Source: Mesostigma viride
Lineage: Eukaryota; Streptophyta; Mesostigmatophyceae; Mesostigmatales; Mesostigmataceae
Length of the DNA: 64,000 nt
Direction: 5' to 3'
NCBI GenBank assembly: GCA_009746045.1
Contig: RPFO01001891.1
Location: forward strand, 1 to 64,000
This document shows, piece by piece, positions 37,153 to 46,545 of the stretch (position 1 is its first letter; every line of letters starts with the position of its first letter). The position numbers and the translations under genes are program-made. Below the pieces are notes generated by a model. The model worked only from the letters and a program-made list of their open reading frames with translations. It ran no database searches and was not told the origin of the DNA.

Positions 37153-38355
37153 ATGTCCGCGATCCAGGCGTCGCTGGGTGTCGGTATCTCTCTCGTTCAC
37201 CAAGAACGGGGGCGCGTCCATTCCCGTCACGTTCTCCGGCAGCCCTTCTCTTTCTCTCGGTACTTGCTTCCTGTCCGCCCCCTCCGTTATCGTTGTAGGC
37301 AATGTGGGCTTGCAATACGGCGGCGATAACTATTACGTGGACAATGTGACGGCTAGTAAGAACGGTGTCGCGTCGAACGCGGGCTCCGAAAACGCCGGCC
37401 TGTTCGTGGACGGCAGCGCCTCCTTTGGCAACCGCGCCCTCACCTGGCACATGGGCGCCGCCGAGGCCTCGCAGGACAAGGGCGACCACACCGGCTCCTA
37501 CTGGCACCTGGAGGGAGGGCAGCTGCTGCTCTCTCGCACCATCACCGCCGCCGACCGCGAGGCGCCCGGCACCAACGTCTCGCTCGCCTCGCTCGCAAGC
37601 GGTGCTGACACGTATCGGTGGGAGTTCACTGGGTCGGCGGACAGCACGGTCGGAACGCCCGCGAAATCCTTCACTACTGGCGGGGGCGTGACGGTGGCGG
37701 ACGGCGTGCTGAAGGTGGGAAGCGGCACCAGTTCGTCCGTGAGCGGCATGCCCATCGGAACGTTCACCCTCATGCTGAAGGTGTTCCCCAACAAGACATG
37801 TCCACCCCGACGGGCGGTTACAAAGACCTACTGGAGTACGGGTTCACCGACGTGAGGGTGCGTAACGACGGTCGCCTGGAATTTTACGATGGGATGACCC
37901 GCGTCGTGACCTCGGCGACGGTGGGCGACCAACCGTTCCATCTCGCCATCACGAACGAGGGGTCCTCTTTCAAGGTGTACAAGGACGGCGAGCTGATCGG
38001 CAGCTCCAGCACCAGCGACATCGCGATCGGCAGCGCCACTTTGAGGCTGTACGCGGGGTCCCTGGGATGGTCCGTGTGGTACGATGACGTGCGATTCGTG
38101 TCCGGCCAGGCGCTGACCTCGTCCACCACGATGCTGTACGGGTGGCGGGAGATGTACGCGGGCAGCCAGACGGTGACGTACGGGTTCCGCATCTCTAACA
38201 ACGAGGGGCTGCAGCTGGTGAAGGTGCGTGGTTCTGGCGGCAACGGGTGGGTGGGCGTGAACCCCGCTCCCAACACGATCACGTCCAGCAACAGCATGGG
38301 CGCCATCGGGTCCGCCACCGCGTCCGTCATCAGCGAGAGCCAGATGTCATTCTAG
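37153..38355 (+). pseudogene. Fibre-like virion protein gene 2 (broken)
   Basis: Starts MSAIQASLGVGISL. Downstream frames contain GDHTGSYWHLEGGQLLLSRT, a LamG-like shell (FHLAITNEGSSFKVYKDGEL) and the shared end LYGWREMYAGSQTVTYGFRI, NNEGLQLVKVRGSG. The gene lies in more than one frame, about two breaks. The same domain order occurs in the gene at 43901-45996, so it is a paralogue. Confidence 0.7.
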
Positions 38356-38413
38356 TTTACGAGGGGTTATGTAGCGGACTCGTGATTTTTTTCGCGCGCG
38401 TGTATTGTGTTTG

Positions 38414-38635
38414 ATGCCTACGACATCACCATTGCGTTTGTACTGCGGTATGAAAGCGCCTCCGCCCTCAGGGACGAAGTACGGCACGCAGGCGTACTGT
38501 TTGCGCAAGGGGCAGCTCCGGCTGTGGGGCCAGCGGCGGGTACAGGAGGCGGCGCTGGCCTCGGTCATGGCGGCCGGCAGGAAGTCGAGGGGCGGGCGGA
38601 GTCGCAGCGGAGGGTCGACGAGGCGGAGGACGTGA
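38414..38635 (+). CDS. Small NCLDV-type CG...GT...CLRKGQ protein
   Basis: 73 residues: MPTTSPLRLYCGMKAPPPSG TKYGTQAYCLRKGQLRLWG-type sequence, then a basic tail (GRKSRGGRSRSGGSTRRRT). The C-G-x-n ... P-P-x-G ... G-T ... C-L-x-K-G-Q-x-R-x-x-G pattern is a short conserved protein that I recognise from many NCLDV genomes. It stops immediately before the convergent HTH gene. Confidence 0.65.
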   Translation: MPTTSPLRLYCGMKAPPPSGTKYGTQAYCLRKGQLRLWGQRRVQEAALASVMAAGRKSRGGRSRSGGSTRRRT

Positions 38636-38911
38636 TCAGTCCAGCACGATGGGGTTGTCCGCGCCCCCGAGGGCCGACCGCTTCAGCTCCTCCGGTTTGT
38701 TGTAGTCCAGCCCGAGCCCGCCATTCTGGGCCCGGTCGTGCTTCCACAGCTTGTGGTAGCGGATGGCCGTCTTCTTGTCGATGCCGTACTTCTTGGCAAT
38801 GTCCAGGGCGGTCAGCCCGTCCTCCCTGCGGTTCTTCACGTCCAGCGCCACGCGCTCCCTGAATTGCAGGCTGTGGGCCTTACCGGCCGGAATGGGTTGG
38901 TGGTGGTCCAT
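38636..38911 (-). CDS. Helix-turn-helix DNA-binding protein
   Basis: 91 residues, starting MDHHQPIPAGKAHSLQFRER. Residues ~20-58 (VALDVKNRREDGLTALDIAK KYGIDKKTAIRYHKLWKHD) form a tri-helical psq/Tc3-like HTH, with IAKKYGIDKKTAIRYHKLW as the helix-turn-helix. A short acidic tail follows. Probably a transcription factor, or derived from a transposase HTH. Confidence 0.65.
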   Translation of the reverse strand: MDHHQPIPAGKAHSLQFRERVALDVKNRREDGLTALDIAKKYGIDKKTAIRYHKLWKHDRAQNGGLGLDYNKPEELKRSALGGADNPIVLD

Positions 38912-38968
38912 GGTGGTGCGGGCTCATGACTCGTGCACATAATATTATTTTCCATTAAACCGCTGTCA

Positions 38969-39418
38969 TCAATACGAGCGACGCTGCAAGTCGTCGGTGA
39001 AAGGCACGTTCGTGATACGCTCGTTGTTGGCCTGCGTCCAGGGCTCCACCACGCTCCTGAACGTGTCCCTGTACGCCCCCATGACCGGGGCCCGCACCGA
39101 CCCCGGGGCCATGCCCGGGCGGTAGTTGCGCAGGTCCACGCCCCTGCTGGCCGCCTCGCGCGCCTTGCGACGGGCCAGCAGCCTGCGGTCGACCATGTGC
39201 GCCAGGGTGGCCACCACGGAAATGACGACGCCCCAGAAGGCGCCCGAGAACGATTTGGCCAGAGCGCCTCCCAGGACGGCCACGTAGATGCCGAACCTCT
39301 TCGCGGCCAGAAACCGCTCGCGGGCGGGGATCCCGGGCGCGACCGGCCAGAACGAGAGCAGGTCCTCCGCTATGCCCTCCGTGTACGCGTCGAGGAACTC
39401 CATCGAGTACAACTCCAT
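38969..39418 (-). CDS. Membrane protein
   Basis: 149 residues, starting MELYSMEFLDAYTEGIAEDL. A long hydrophobic stretch (~42-75: FGIYVAVLGGALAKSFSGAF, WGVVISVVATLAHMV) could form one or two helices. It is followed by a basic cytosolic region (DRRLLARRKAREAASRGVDL) and a conserved-looking C-terminus (NNERITNVPFTDDLQRRSY). The start follows a GGCGGCCGGCAAAAAATGTG block (minus strand). Confidence 0.65.
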   Translation of the reverse strand: MELYSMEFLDAYTEGIAEDLLSFWPVAPGIPARERFLAAKRFGIYVAVLGGALAKSFSGAFWGVVISVVATLAHMVDRRLLARRKAREAASRGVDLRNYRPGMAPGSVRAPVMGAYRDTFRSVVEPWTQANNERITNVPFTDDLQRRSY

Positions 39419-39443
39419 CGCACATTTTTTGCCGGCCGCCGCT

Positions 39444-39937
39444 CTACTCCAGCATCGCCAGTCCCCCGGCCGCCGCCAGTTCCGCCTCGCCCTCCGCCAT
39501 CATCTTCTGAATCAGCTCGAAGCAGGCCAGCTCGGGGTGTCGCTCGACGCGATCTCGCTCGCGAACCCCGCGGCCATGCTCTCCGCCTGCTTCAGGATTT
39601 CCGGCGGGATCTCCTGCACGCCGATGCCCAGGATGGCCAGGGTCTGCAGGTACTGCCAGATGGCCGCCTTGGTGCCCTCGGGCGACCCCTTCCACCGCTC
39701 CTCGAAGTTCACCTCCCTCAGGTAGGGCACGTCCTTGAACTCGGCGAACACGGACTCGTCCTTGGCCATGATCCCCTCCATGTGGGGCGCCACAGCCTCC
39801 ATGTACCTCTGCAGGGGCAGCTTGGCGTTGGACTTGCACGCGAGCTCGAACCCGGATATGAGACCGCGGATCCGCTTCTCGTCGGGGTAGGCCATCGCCA
39901 GCTCGCTGAAGAAGAAGGCCGAGTCATCCGCCGCCAA
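39444..39937 (-). pseudogene. Helical virion-block protein gene (broken at C-terminus)
   Basis: Starts MAADDSAFFFSELAMAYPDE. Most of the ~150 residues are in one frame with helical words (LQRYMEAVAPHMEGIMAKDE, AAIWQYLQTLAILGIGVQEI). A natural-looking end (IQKMMAEGEAELAAAGGLAM) lies in another frame. About one break. It is divergent from the F-box gene at 39997 with a 59-bp gap. Confidence 0.55.
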
Positions 39938-39996
39938 TCAGAGCGCTTCCCAGGGCGCGTCCAACACTCAGTCCGGCGGCGGACAAAACGGACAGA

Positions 39997-40938
39997 ATGG
40001 CAACGTTCGACGACTTGCCACTAGATCTTTTAGGTAAAATCATGGAGGACCTCCCTGCCCGCGACGCCATCAGCCTGCGGGCGGTGTCCACAACGGCAAA
40101 CGAGGCCTTCAAGAGCGAGTTCCCCTTCCTGCGTTTTTTGTTGCAGGCGATGGACGACCCGCGCCTCCACATCGCCCAAGGGTCCCTCAATTCGGGGGAG
40201 GCCTACACTGTCCGCCGGATGCTGATGGGGGCGCGCGACCTCCTGCACCGGCTGCGTAAGGAGGACAGCAGCTTGTATGCGGCCCCGTACGCGGGGGCGC
40301 TGGGGTGCGACCTGGACCTTTTTTTCCGCGTGCTCAATCACCTGTTCCCGCACGTGCGCGGGGCGGGCACGACGACGCACGTGACGGTCGGCCTGAGCCA
40401 GGTGTTCTCTCTCCCATCGAGCATGGCGGTCTGCCAGCACCGCTCCAGCGCCAGCCAGGGGGGGGAGGAGGGCCTCCGCGACGTGAGGTCGATGCTGATG
40501 AGTGGCGAGCTGGTGAGGAATGACATCGACCCGAACTCGCAGCACAGGAAGTACGGCTACATGCACGTGGACATCCCTTGCGGAGACCTCACGCCGATCA
40601 CTTTCTTCGTGGACAGCGAGCAACGTATGTGGGCCCAAAAACACAGCCTGTGGTGGATGGCGCCTCGCCTGACGGACACGTTCGCGATGGTGGACGCGGA
40701 TGGACAGGTGTACACGATGGCGACATGGACGCGCGAACTGGACCGCGAGCTGGGCTATTTCCACAGGAAGCCCGCGGAGTGCATCTCCCGGTGGTCGCGC
40801 TGGGGCACGTGCGTGTTCTGCCGCCGAGCCCTGAAGATGATATACCACCTAGAGGCCGGGTTCGGGCCGGGGTGCGGGAAGAGGTACCACCTGAAGAAGG
40901 AGCGAGAGCCCGCAAAGCTCACCGAAGTAGATTTGTGA
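39997..40938 (+). CDS. F-box protein with zinc-knuckle-like C-terminus
   Basis: 313 residues. Residues 1-45 (MATFDDLPLDLLGKIMEDLP, ARDAISLRAVSTTANEAFKS) form a good F-box. The middle is mixed alpha/beta. The end contains WGTCVFCRRALKMIYHLEAG then FGPGCGKRYHLKK, which resembles the DUF6011-type zinc knuckle (C-x2-C-x-R-x-L ... G-x-G-P-x-C). F-box proteins of giant viruses redirect SCF ubiquitin ligases. Start preceded by GGCGGCGGACAAAACGGACA. Its stop overlaps the convergent gene by 20 bp. Confidence 0.75.
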   Translation: MATFDDLPLDLLGKIMEDLPARDAISLRAVSTTANEAFKSEFPFLRFLLQAMDDPRLHIAQGSLNSGEAYTVRRMLMGARDLLHRLRKEDSSLYAAPYAGALGCDLDLFFRVLNHLFPHVRGAGTTTHVTVGLSQVFSLPSSMAVCQHRSSASQGGEEGLRDVRSMLMSGELVRNDIDPNSQHRKYGYMHVDIPCGDLTPITFFVDSEQRMWAQKHSLWWMAPRLTDTFAMVDADGQVYTMATWTRELDRELGYFHRKPAECISRWSRWGTCVFCRRALKMIYHLEAGFGPGCGKRYHLKKEREPAKLTEVDL

Positions 40939-41146
40939 CGGGCGTGTGGATGCCTAGGAGCAGGTGGAGCAGCTCCCCTGTCCCCACCAAGGCCGCGAAC
41001 GTGACCGCCGCGTCTCGGACGACGAACATGCCGGCGGTCCTGCGGCGACTAATGAGCAGGGCTGCGGCGAGGGTGGCTACCCAGTCGAACACGGACGTGC
41101 CAAGGATCTTCGGGGCCCGCAGCGTTTGCAGAAACGAGCCGCTCAT
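40919..41146 (-). CDS. Small NCLDV-type membrane protein
   Basis: 75 residues from ATG at 41146: MSGSFLQTLRAPKILGTSVF, DWVATLAAALLISRR, FAALVGTGELLHLLLGIHTP. The P-K-I-x-G-T-S-V-F-D-W-x-x-x-L start followed by a hydrophobic segment and a G-x-x-x-H-x-x-x-G-I-x-T end is a pattern I know from small conserved NCLDV membrane proteins. Start chosen to fit that pattern. Confidence 0.65.
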   Translation of the reverse strand: MSGSFLQTLRAPKILGTSVFDWVATLAAALLISRRRTAGMFVVRDAAVTFAALVGTGELLHLLLGIHTPVTNLLR

Positions 41147-41149
41147 ACT

Positions 41150-41177
41150 ACGCTTATCTCGCCCACAAAAAATTGTC
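41150..41177 (+). promoter_or_regulatory. Promoter-like motif (gene 41208)
   Basis: ACGCTTATCTCGCCCACAAA then AAATTGTC, 31 bp before the ATG at 41208. It combines the CGYTTATCTC word of the Bro-type motif with the A-run of the virion-type motif. Confidence 0.5.
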
Positions 41178-41207
41178 CGGTGATGACAACTACGAGAAGA
41201 GGAAGAA

Positions 41208-41816
41208 ATGTACGAGTTCATGAAGACGGGCCTCCTGTGGGACGGCGACATGGCCTCCTCCTCCATCACCTCTCAACAGAAGGACGTGGTGATGGCCATC
41301 ATTTGCAACATATTGAAGCACACCTGCGAGCGCGCGGACGCGTTTCTCCGCCACAACCCCGAGTTCGCCAACCCGCGATTGGACATCTGCGCCCTGCTCC
41401 ATCGCGCCCTCCTGGCGGAGTCCATGACGCACATGGACAGGCCCGGGCTCGAAGAGGAGGTGCGGGACGTGACGGCCGTCATACGGGGAGAGGCAAGGGG
41501 CGTGAAGAGGGCGCGGGAGGAGGAGGAGGAGGAGGAGGAGGAGGAGGACGAGGAGGAGGAGGAGGAGGAGGAGGAGGAGGACGAGGAGGAGGAGGAGGAG
41601 GACGAGGAGGCGTGGGATTTCGCGGAGATCGACACGGCCGACCCATCCTGTGCGTGCAACCAGTGCCGCCAGCTAAAAAGTGCATTGGGTGACTGGGAGG
41701 CGTGGGCCCCCGACGACCAGTTCTTGAGCGCGATCAAGGGTTGCATCACCAAGATCGGCGCCGTCGTGCTAAGGGACATGATGAGTGAGGAGGGTGATGT
41801 CCGAGATGCCGAATAA
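41208..41816 (+). CDS. Helical protein with long poly-Glu/Asp tract
   Basis: 202 residues, starting MYEFMKTGLLWDGDMASSSI. A folded helical N-terminus (QQKDVVMAIICNILKHTCER, LDICALLHRALLAESMTHMD) precedes ~40 residues of almost pure Glu with Asp interruptions, coded by GAG/GAC repeats (41518-41610). Then comes a CACNQCRQLKSALGDWEAWA segment with a Cys pair. Acidic tracts often bind histones or other basic proteins. AATAAA directly follows the stop. Confidence 0.65.
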   Translation: MYEFMKTGLLWDGDMASSSITSQQKDVVMAIICNILKHTCERADAFLRHNPEFANPRLDICALLHRALLAESMTHMDRPGLEEEVRDVTAVIRGEARGVKRAREEEEEEEEEEDEEEEEEEEEEDEEEEEEDEEAWDFAEIDTADPSCACNQCRQLKSALGDWEAWAPDDQFLSAIKGCITKIGAVVLRDMMSEEGDVRDAE

Positions 41817-41849
41817 ACGTTTCATTTCATTTCCATGAACATTAAAAAA

Positions 41850-42668
41850 CTAAAGGCTTATGTAATCCTGCCCCATCTGGGACTGCAAAAACGGCGAGTT
41901 TTCCCCTCGACCCTCGCCAAAGTACCCCTCGCCAAAGAAGCGCGTGTGGTCTTGCTCGCAACTGCACTGGGGCGTGCCATAGCCCGGGTCCCACAGACTC
42001 CATTGAAGCAGGTTGTTCTCGTTGCATGTCCTCCACATCCCCAACTTGGTGCGCAAGTTGTTGATGAGCACCACACACGGGTACTGGCCGAAAGGGCACT
42101 CTTCCTCGTGCCGCTTGATGCCGGCCATGTCCGCCACGTGCTTGCAGCCGTCGCTCTCCAGGTAGTACTTGCATGGAAAGTGTCGGCAGGCGGATCTATG
42201 GGGGGCGATGTCCCTCCTGCGCAACAACTGCTGGCACCCAAAGCGCTGGTTGGGACACGCGACCTTCTTGTATCCGCAATCCTTTTCATGGGACAACAGC
42301 ACCATGCCCTTCGCTGTAAAGTCGCACCCGTCGTGGGGGCACCTCCTCGCAACCTCTGCGGTGATGCTGCCGACCCGGATGCAGGGGCGGAAGACGTAGC
42401 GATTCCACTGGCCCCTGCACACGATGCACCTCCCCAGCACCGCGGACGAGGGGCCGCCCCTGCTCCTCTGTTTGGCGATCAGCTGCTCCATGCACGGACG
42501 CCTGCAGACCATGGCCTCGCACTTGCCCTCCTGGACCCTCGTGCTGCACTCGATCACGACGGGGTCCATCAGCATGTTCAGGCATATCGCGCAGGAGAGG
42601 TCGTCCGCACTCACGGCGATCTGGGCGGGGTGCTCGTCCCCGGACGCAGCGGATGGGGGGGGATTCAT
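41850..42668 (-). CDS. RING / TRAF-type zinc-finger ubiquitin ligase-like protein
   Basis: 272 residues from MNPPPSAASGDEHPAQIAVS. A RING-like domain (LSCAICLNMLMDPVVIECST ... CRRPCMEQL ... GRCIVCRG, ~22-85) is followed by TRAF-type zinc fingers: CPHDGCDFTAKGMVLLSHEK, CPNQRFGCQQLLRRRDIAPH, CKYYLESDGCKHVADMAGIK RHEEECPFG. The C-terminal ~60 residues lack a coiled coil and are unrecognised. Expected to be a cytosolic E3 ubiquitin ligase acting on host or viral substrates. The start at 42668 is chosen as the first ATG after a G/C-rich non-conserved stretch. Confidence 0.85.
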   Translation of the reverse strand: MNPPPSAASGDEHPAQIAVSADDLSCAICLNMLMDPVVIECSTRVQEGKCEAMVCRRPCMEQLIAKQRSRGGPSSAVLGRCIVCRGQWNRYVFRPCIRVGSITAEVARRCPHDGCDFTAKGMVLLSHEKDCGYKKVACPNQRFGCQQLLRRRDIAPHRSACRHFPCKYYLESDGCKHVADMAGIKRHEEECPFGQYPCVVLINNLRTKLGMWRTCNENNLLQWSLWDPGYGTPQCSCEQDHTRFFGEGYFGEGRGENSPFLQSQMGQDYISL

Positions 42669-42714
42669 ATTTCGCGTCTGCACACGCGCGCCCGCCCGCC
42701 CCCGGCTTTTATGT

Positions 42715-43146
42715 TCACCCCTCATCGCTGCTGCCCGACGTGGCGGCCCCTCCTGGAGCCTCCTGCTTCTTGGTGACGCGCTTCAGCCTCCTGACCTCCA
42801 CGACCTGGGTGTCGTTCAACGCGTCCAGGCACTGCTGGGCGCGCGCCTCGTCGCCGTCGAAGAAGGCCACGAGGCGTTCTAGATAGTCCCCCTTTTTGGA
42901 TGCCGCCTTCTTCCTGTGCGTCCTCACCAGCAGCTTGTCGGAGGTGCCGGATATATTGCAAGCGTCCACGCCGGCGGAGACCATGCTCTCCAGGATGTCA
43001 TTCTCCAGCGCGGTCTTTCTCTTCTTCAGCGGCTTGATGTCCACGGTCACCCTCTTCACGGCGTCGTCCAGCTCGATGTACTCGGTGGTCATGGTGCGCA
43101 TCCTCTCTCGCCAGTCCGCCCCCGCTACTGCCGCCTCCATTTCCAT
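42715..43146 (-). CDS. DUF5760-like coiled-coil protein
   Basis: About 143 residues from MEMEAAVAGADWRERMRTMT. Long helix IELDDAVKRVTVDIKPLKKR KTALENDILESM, then VSAGVDACNISGTSDKLLVR THRKKAASKKGDYLERL, then ALNDTQVVEVRRLKRV. This order (coiled coil, short conserved strand pair, basic segment, helix, RRLKR end) is that of the NCLDV DUF5760-type family. Promoter-type motif at 43161-43188. The Ser/Asp/Gly tail is GAATSGSSDEG. Confidence 0.7.
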   Translation of the reverse strand: MEMEAAVAGADWRERMRTMTTEYIELDDAVKRVTVDIKPLKKRKTALENDILESMVSAGVDACNISGTSDKLLVRTHRKKAASKKGDYLERLVAFFDGDEARAQQCLDALNDTQVVEVRRLKRVTKKQEAPGGAATSGSSDEG

Positions 43147-43160
43147 ACAAAGGGACAAGA

Positions 43161-43188
43161 GCTTTTTCCACCCCCTGTAAACGCACCG
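43161..43188 (-). promoter_or_regulatory. Virion-gene promoter motif (gene 43146)
   Basis: Minus strand: GGTGCGTTTACAGGGGGTGG then AAAAAGCT, ~15 bp before the ATG. Closely matches the block at 35721-35745. Confidence 0.55.
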
Positions 43189-43201
43189 CCGGACCCCGGC
43201 C

Positions 43202-43852
43202 TCATCCAAACATAGAGGAGGAGCCCGGGCCTCCCCACAGGTTGTTGCGCGGGGGCGCTCCTGATTCGCCCCACACACCGAGCGAGCTTGCGGCGGAGAC
43301 CTCCGGGAACCCGTATATGCCGTTGGATTGCACGTCGATTCCCTGCATGGGCCACGTGAACCGCGGGTCCATGAGGAAGGTGTTGTCGGTGATCATCTGC
43401 CCGAACGCGCCCTTGGTCGCGACCCCGATGGACCCCCATCCGTCGACGGAAATGGGGGCCGGGATGTACGGCCGCAACGTCTGGATGTCCGTCACGGGGA
43501 AGTCCTTGGTGTTGGAGGTGATGAAGCCCACGCCCACCTTGTGGTCGTCGAGAGTGGCGCCCACGACGTCCTCGGGCTTCGGCAGCCGCTCGGTCCCGAA
43601 GCTCAATTGGTCTTCGAACGTGGAGCCGTAACTCAGCCCGGCCCCCCGCACACGCGTGTCCAGGTTGAACATCATGTCGTAGGACTCGGCGGGGACGATC
43701 ATCGTCGCGGTGCCCGCGTCCGCAGCGAAGGAGGAGTTGAGGGCCTGGAACGCCTCGTCCCCGCAGATCGTGTCGAAGATTTCCGGACGCGAGGTGACGC
43801 CGACGTACTCCTCGCTCGTGTTCGCAACGGGGTTGCAGCGGGATCCCATCAT
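43202..43852 (-). CDS. Beta-rich, probable virion protein
   Basis: 216 residues from MMGSRCNPVANTSEEYVGVT. Low in charge, rich in Gly/Pro/Phe (RLPKPEDVVGATLDDHKVGV GFITSNTKDFP; SNGIYGFPEVSAASSLGVWG). No transmembrane segment and no recognised domain. Its place between coiled-coil and fibre genes suggests a structural protein. The start may be 43849 or 43852. Confidence 0.6.
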   Translation of the reverse strand: MMGSRCNPVANTSEEYVGVTSRPEIFDTICGDEAFQALNSSFAADAGTATMIVPAESYDMMFNLDTRVRGAGLSYGSTFEDQLSFGTERLPKPEDVVGATLDDHKVGVGFITSNTKDFPVTDIQTLRPYIPAPISVDGWGSIGVATKGAFGQMITDNTFLMDPRFTWPMQGIDVQSNGIYGFPEVSAASSLGVWGESGAPPRNNLWGGPGSSSMFG

Positions 43853-43900
43853 GATCTCTTTCCAGAGGGCACACAAATTAAATTGAGAAATGTTACTGCG

Positions 43901-45996
43901 CTACTTCCTTGTCGCCGTATTCCGGTCGCTTCTTCTTAGCGGATTGCCTGCCGCCCTCTGGCGATTGCCACTTCCGCGGGGGCGGCCCCGAGTGCGGCGA
44001 GCGGGCGCCCCATCTGGCGCCGAGGCGGCAGCCGGGACCCTCCCCTGGCTCGCTCGACTAGACGTGCTGCTTCCCCGCCCGCGGCCGCGCGCTGGCCTGG
44101 CCAGCACGCGGCTGGTGGCACCTGACCCGCGCACCTTGACGAGCTGCATGCTCTCGTCGTCGGCGATGCGGAACCCGTAGGTGACGATCTCGGGGGCGGC
44201 GTACATCTCCCTCCAGCCGTAGAGCATGGTGTTGGCGGCGGTCAGCGCCTGGCCGGCGACGAAGCGGACGTCGTCGTACCAGACCTCGCCGACGTAGCCT
44301 CCGTTGAGGACGAGCGCTGGGTTGGGGCCGAGGAGACCGTTGGCGGAGGACGCGGCGAGCGCGCCGTCCACGTAGAACTTGACCTCGGTTCCGCTGACGG
44401 TGATGCAGAGGACGAAGGGGTCGGCGTGCATGGGCGTGTTCGTGACGATGGCGGCGTTGGCGCCGTCGGAGAAGGCCAGATATCCTCCCGCCGCGACCTG
44501 GACCTGGATGTATCCATACATGAGCAGGTCGGTGAGGAGGGTGAGGGTGGCGAGGTCGAACTGGGGCATGACCTTCATCACGAGGGAGAAGGTGCCGGTG
44601 ATGCCGAGGTTCTGGACTTGGTCGAACTGCGATCCGGACAGCTTGAGCACCCCTCCGGCCACGGAGCCGTTTCCGGCGAAGCTGGCGGTGGGGGCGCCGA
44701 CGGTGCTGTCCTTGGAGGCGGAGAACTCCCAGCGGTAGGTGTCGCTGCCGGAGGCGAGCTCGGACAGCTTGACGTTGGTGCCTGGCGCGAGGCGCTCGGC
44801 ACTGGCGATGGTGCGCGAGAACATGAGCTGTCCGCCCTCGACGTGCCAGTAGGATCCGGTGAAGTCTCCCTTCTCCTGGGACGCCTCTCCGGCGCCCATG
44901 TTCCATGTGATGGCGCGTGGGGCGTAGGCGGGGTTGCCGGCCACGATCACACCGCCGCCGTTGGACTTGGTGTTGTCTGTGGCGCCGGTGCCGAGGGTGA
45001 CTGTCTTGTCCTCGATGCGCAGGTTGGTCTCGGTGGTGGTGATGCTGTTGATGGCGCCGTCGACCTGCAGCTCGCCGACGATCTTGACGACACCGCCGGC
45101 GGGGGCTAGCTCGAGGTTGCCTGCGGATGTGGTGACCTTGCCGCTGCCGCCCGCGGTGGAGGTGAGCACGAGGTCCTTCTTGACGTCGACGGAAACGACG
45201 GCGTCCAGGGCGAGCACGTTCTGGTCGGTGCTGATGGTCTGGTTGGTGATGGTGACGTCCTCGATGTCGACGTCGCCGTTATGCGAGGTGAGGGAGAGGG
45301 TTCCGGCGGAGGTGGTGACGGCGCTGTCCATGAACCTGACGTTCTCGACCTGCACGGCGGAGGTGGCGCCGGCGGTGAGGGACAGGTCGGCATCCGCGGA
45401 GACGGTGAGTGCGGAGTCGGTGAAGATGACGTTCTCGACCTGCACGGTTCCGGCGGCGGAGGCCAGCGTCAGGGCCCCGGAGGTGGTGTCGACGGCGTTG
45501 TCGGTGATCTTGACGTTCTCGAGGACGACGGAGTGGGTGGCTCCGGCGGTCAGGGAGATGTCCGCGTCGGCGGATGCGGTGAGGGCGGAGTCGGTGAAGA
45601 TGACGTTCTCGACCTGCACGGTTCCGGCGGCGGAGGCGATGGTGAGGGCCCCGGAGGTGGTGTCGACGGCGTTGTCGGTGATCTTCACGTTCTCGAGGAC
45701 GACGGAGTGGGTGGCGCCGGCGGTCAGGGAGATGTCGGCGTCACCGTCAACGGTGAGGGGCCGTCCAACAGGAGGTCGTCCACCTGCAGCGTGCCGTCGA
45801 TCTGCGTGCTGCCGATCACCTTGAACCTCTTAAGGGCGTGCGCGCCGAGGCCCCCGTTGGGCTTCAGCACGATGCTGTCCAGGGACTTCAACTCCAGGTT
45901 CCGCACCGTCGCGTTGGGGTTGTCGTCGCCCACGATCGCCGTAGTGTACACCTTGGACGAGCGCAGGTAGCTGAGGGTATCGAGATTCATCGCCAT
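43901..45996 (-). pseudogene. Fibre-like virion protein gene 3 (broken)
   Basis: About 690 codons. The N-terminal frame starts MAMNLDTLSYLRSSKVYTTA and ends near a beta-repeat block. The main frame holds tandem ~59-residue units (e.g. VQVENVIFTDSALTASADAD ISLTAGA; NVKITDNAVDTTSGALTIAS), then GDFTGSYWHVEGGQLMFSRT, a LamG-like shell and the shared end LYGWREMYAAPEIVTYGFRI. An Arg-rich tail (RRTRGRPRGSGNRQRA) follows. It is broken, about one break. A promoter motif at 46031-46046 (GGCGGACAAAAAAG, minus strand) precedes it. Confidence 0.7.
45350..45740 (-). repeat. Near-identical ~175-bp coding repeats in fibre gene 3
   Basis: Two and a part units with almost the same nucleotides (GTGAAGATGACGTTCTCGAC at 45420 and 45594; GTTGTCGGTGATCTT at 45494 and 45674). 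The DNA-level identity means recent amplification inside the gene, the usual way repetitive fibres change length. Confidence 0.8.
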
Positions 45997-46049
45997 CTCC
46001 GATCGAGCGTATACCTATGGCTGAGATTACTTTTTTGTCCGCCTCGATC

Positions 46050-46418
46050 CTAGCCGACTACGCGATACAGGCTCGACGGCGGGAAGTGCTGTGATGTGGA
46101 CGTATTGAGAGTCGATCGATGTTGTGTGAGACGATTAATTAGCTCTCGGATGTCATCTGCGTGGGCCTTATCAAGACGATCCCCCTCATACGCGAGGATC
46201 CGCGAGAGGTTGGTGATCTGCATATCGACAACATTGGAATAGGGGCTGAACGGCGCATCCCACAACTTCCCGGGGTCACCGGCTTGGGGGCCGACCGACT
46301 TCTTGGCGCGGACATCGTGTTGCCTGGGGCGGCGGTGGATCGCGCACCTGCCCTGACCCGGGCGGCACATGTTACGGCACCCCCGCCCCGACTGCGTTTT
46401 TCCTGTGCACTTTGCCAT
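46050..46418 (-). CDS. Cys3His mini-domain protein with helical tail
   Basis: 122 residues from ATG at 46418: MAKCTGKTQSGRGCRNMCRP, GQGRCAIHRRPRQ (C-x9-C-x10-C-x2-H). The tail contains an amphipathic segment (MQITNLSRILAYEGDRLDKA HADDIRELINRLTQHRS) that could mediate oligomerisation. Function unknown. It is divergent from the 46548 mini-domain gene. Confidence 0.65.
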   Translation of the reverse strand: MAKCTGKTQSGRGCRNMCRPGQGRCAIHRRPRQHDVRAKKSVGPQAGDPGKLWDAPFSPYSNVVDMQITNLSRILAYEGDRLDKAHADDIRELINRLTQHRSTLNTSTSQHFPPSSLYRVVG

Positions 46419-46545
46419 CACTGTCGCGTCTGGAGTAATACAGAGATTTTTTAATGCAGACTCGGAGGGAGCTGGCTTCGGAAGCCGGCCGCACACCGTG
46501 ACCGGCAGGACCGCGTGTTTTTTTCTATGAGACAGTTACGCGCCA

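Noticed and set aside
41508-41620. Histone-like identity for the acidic protein at 41208
   Set aside because: Only a loose helical resemblance; the Glu tract is a GAG-repeat product and no histone-fold residues can be aligned.
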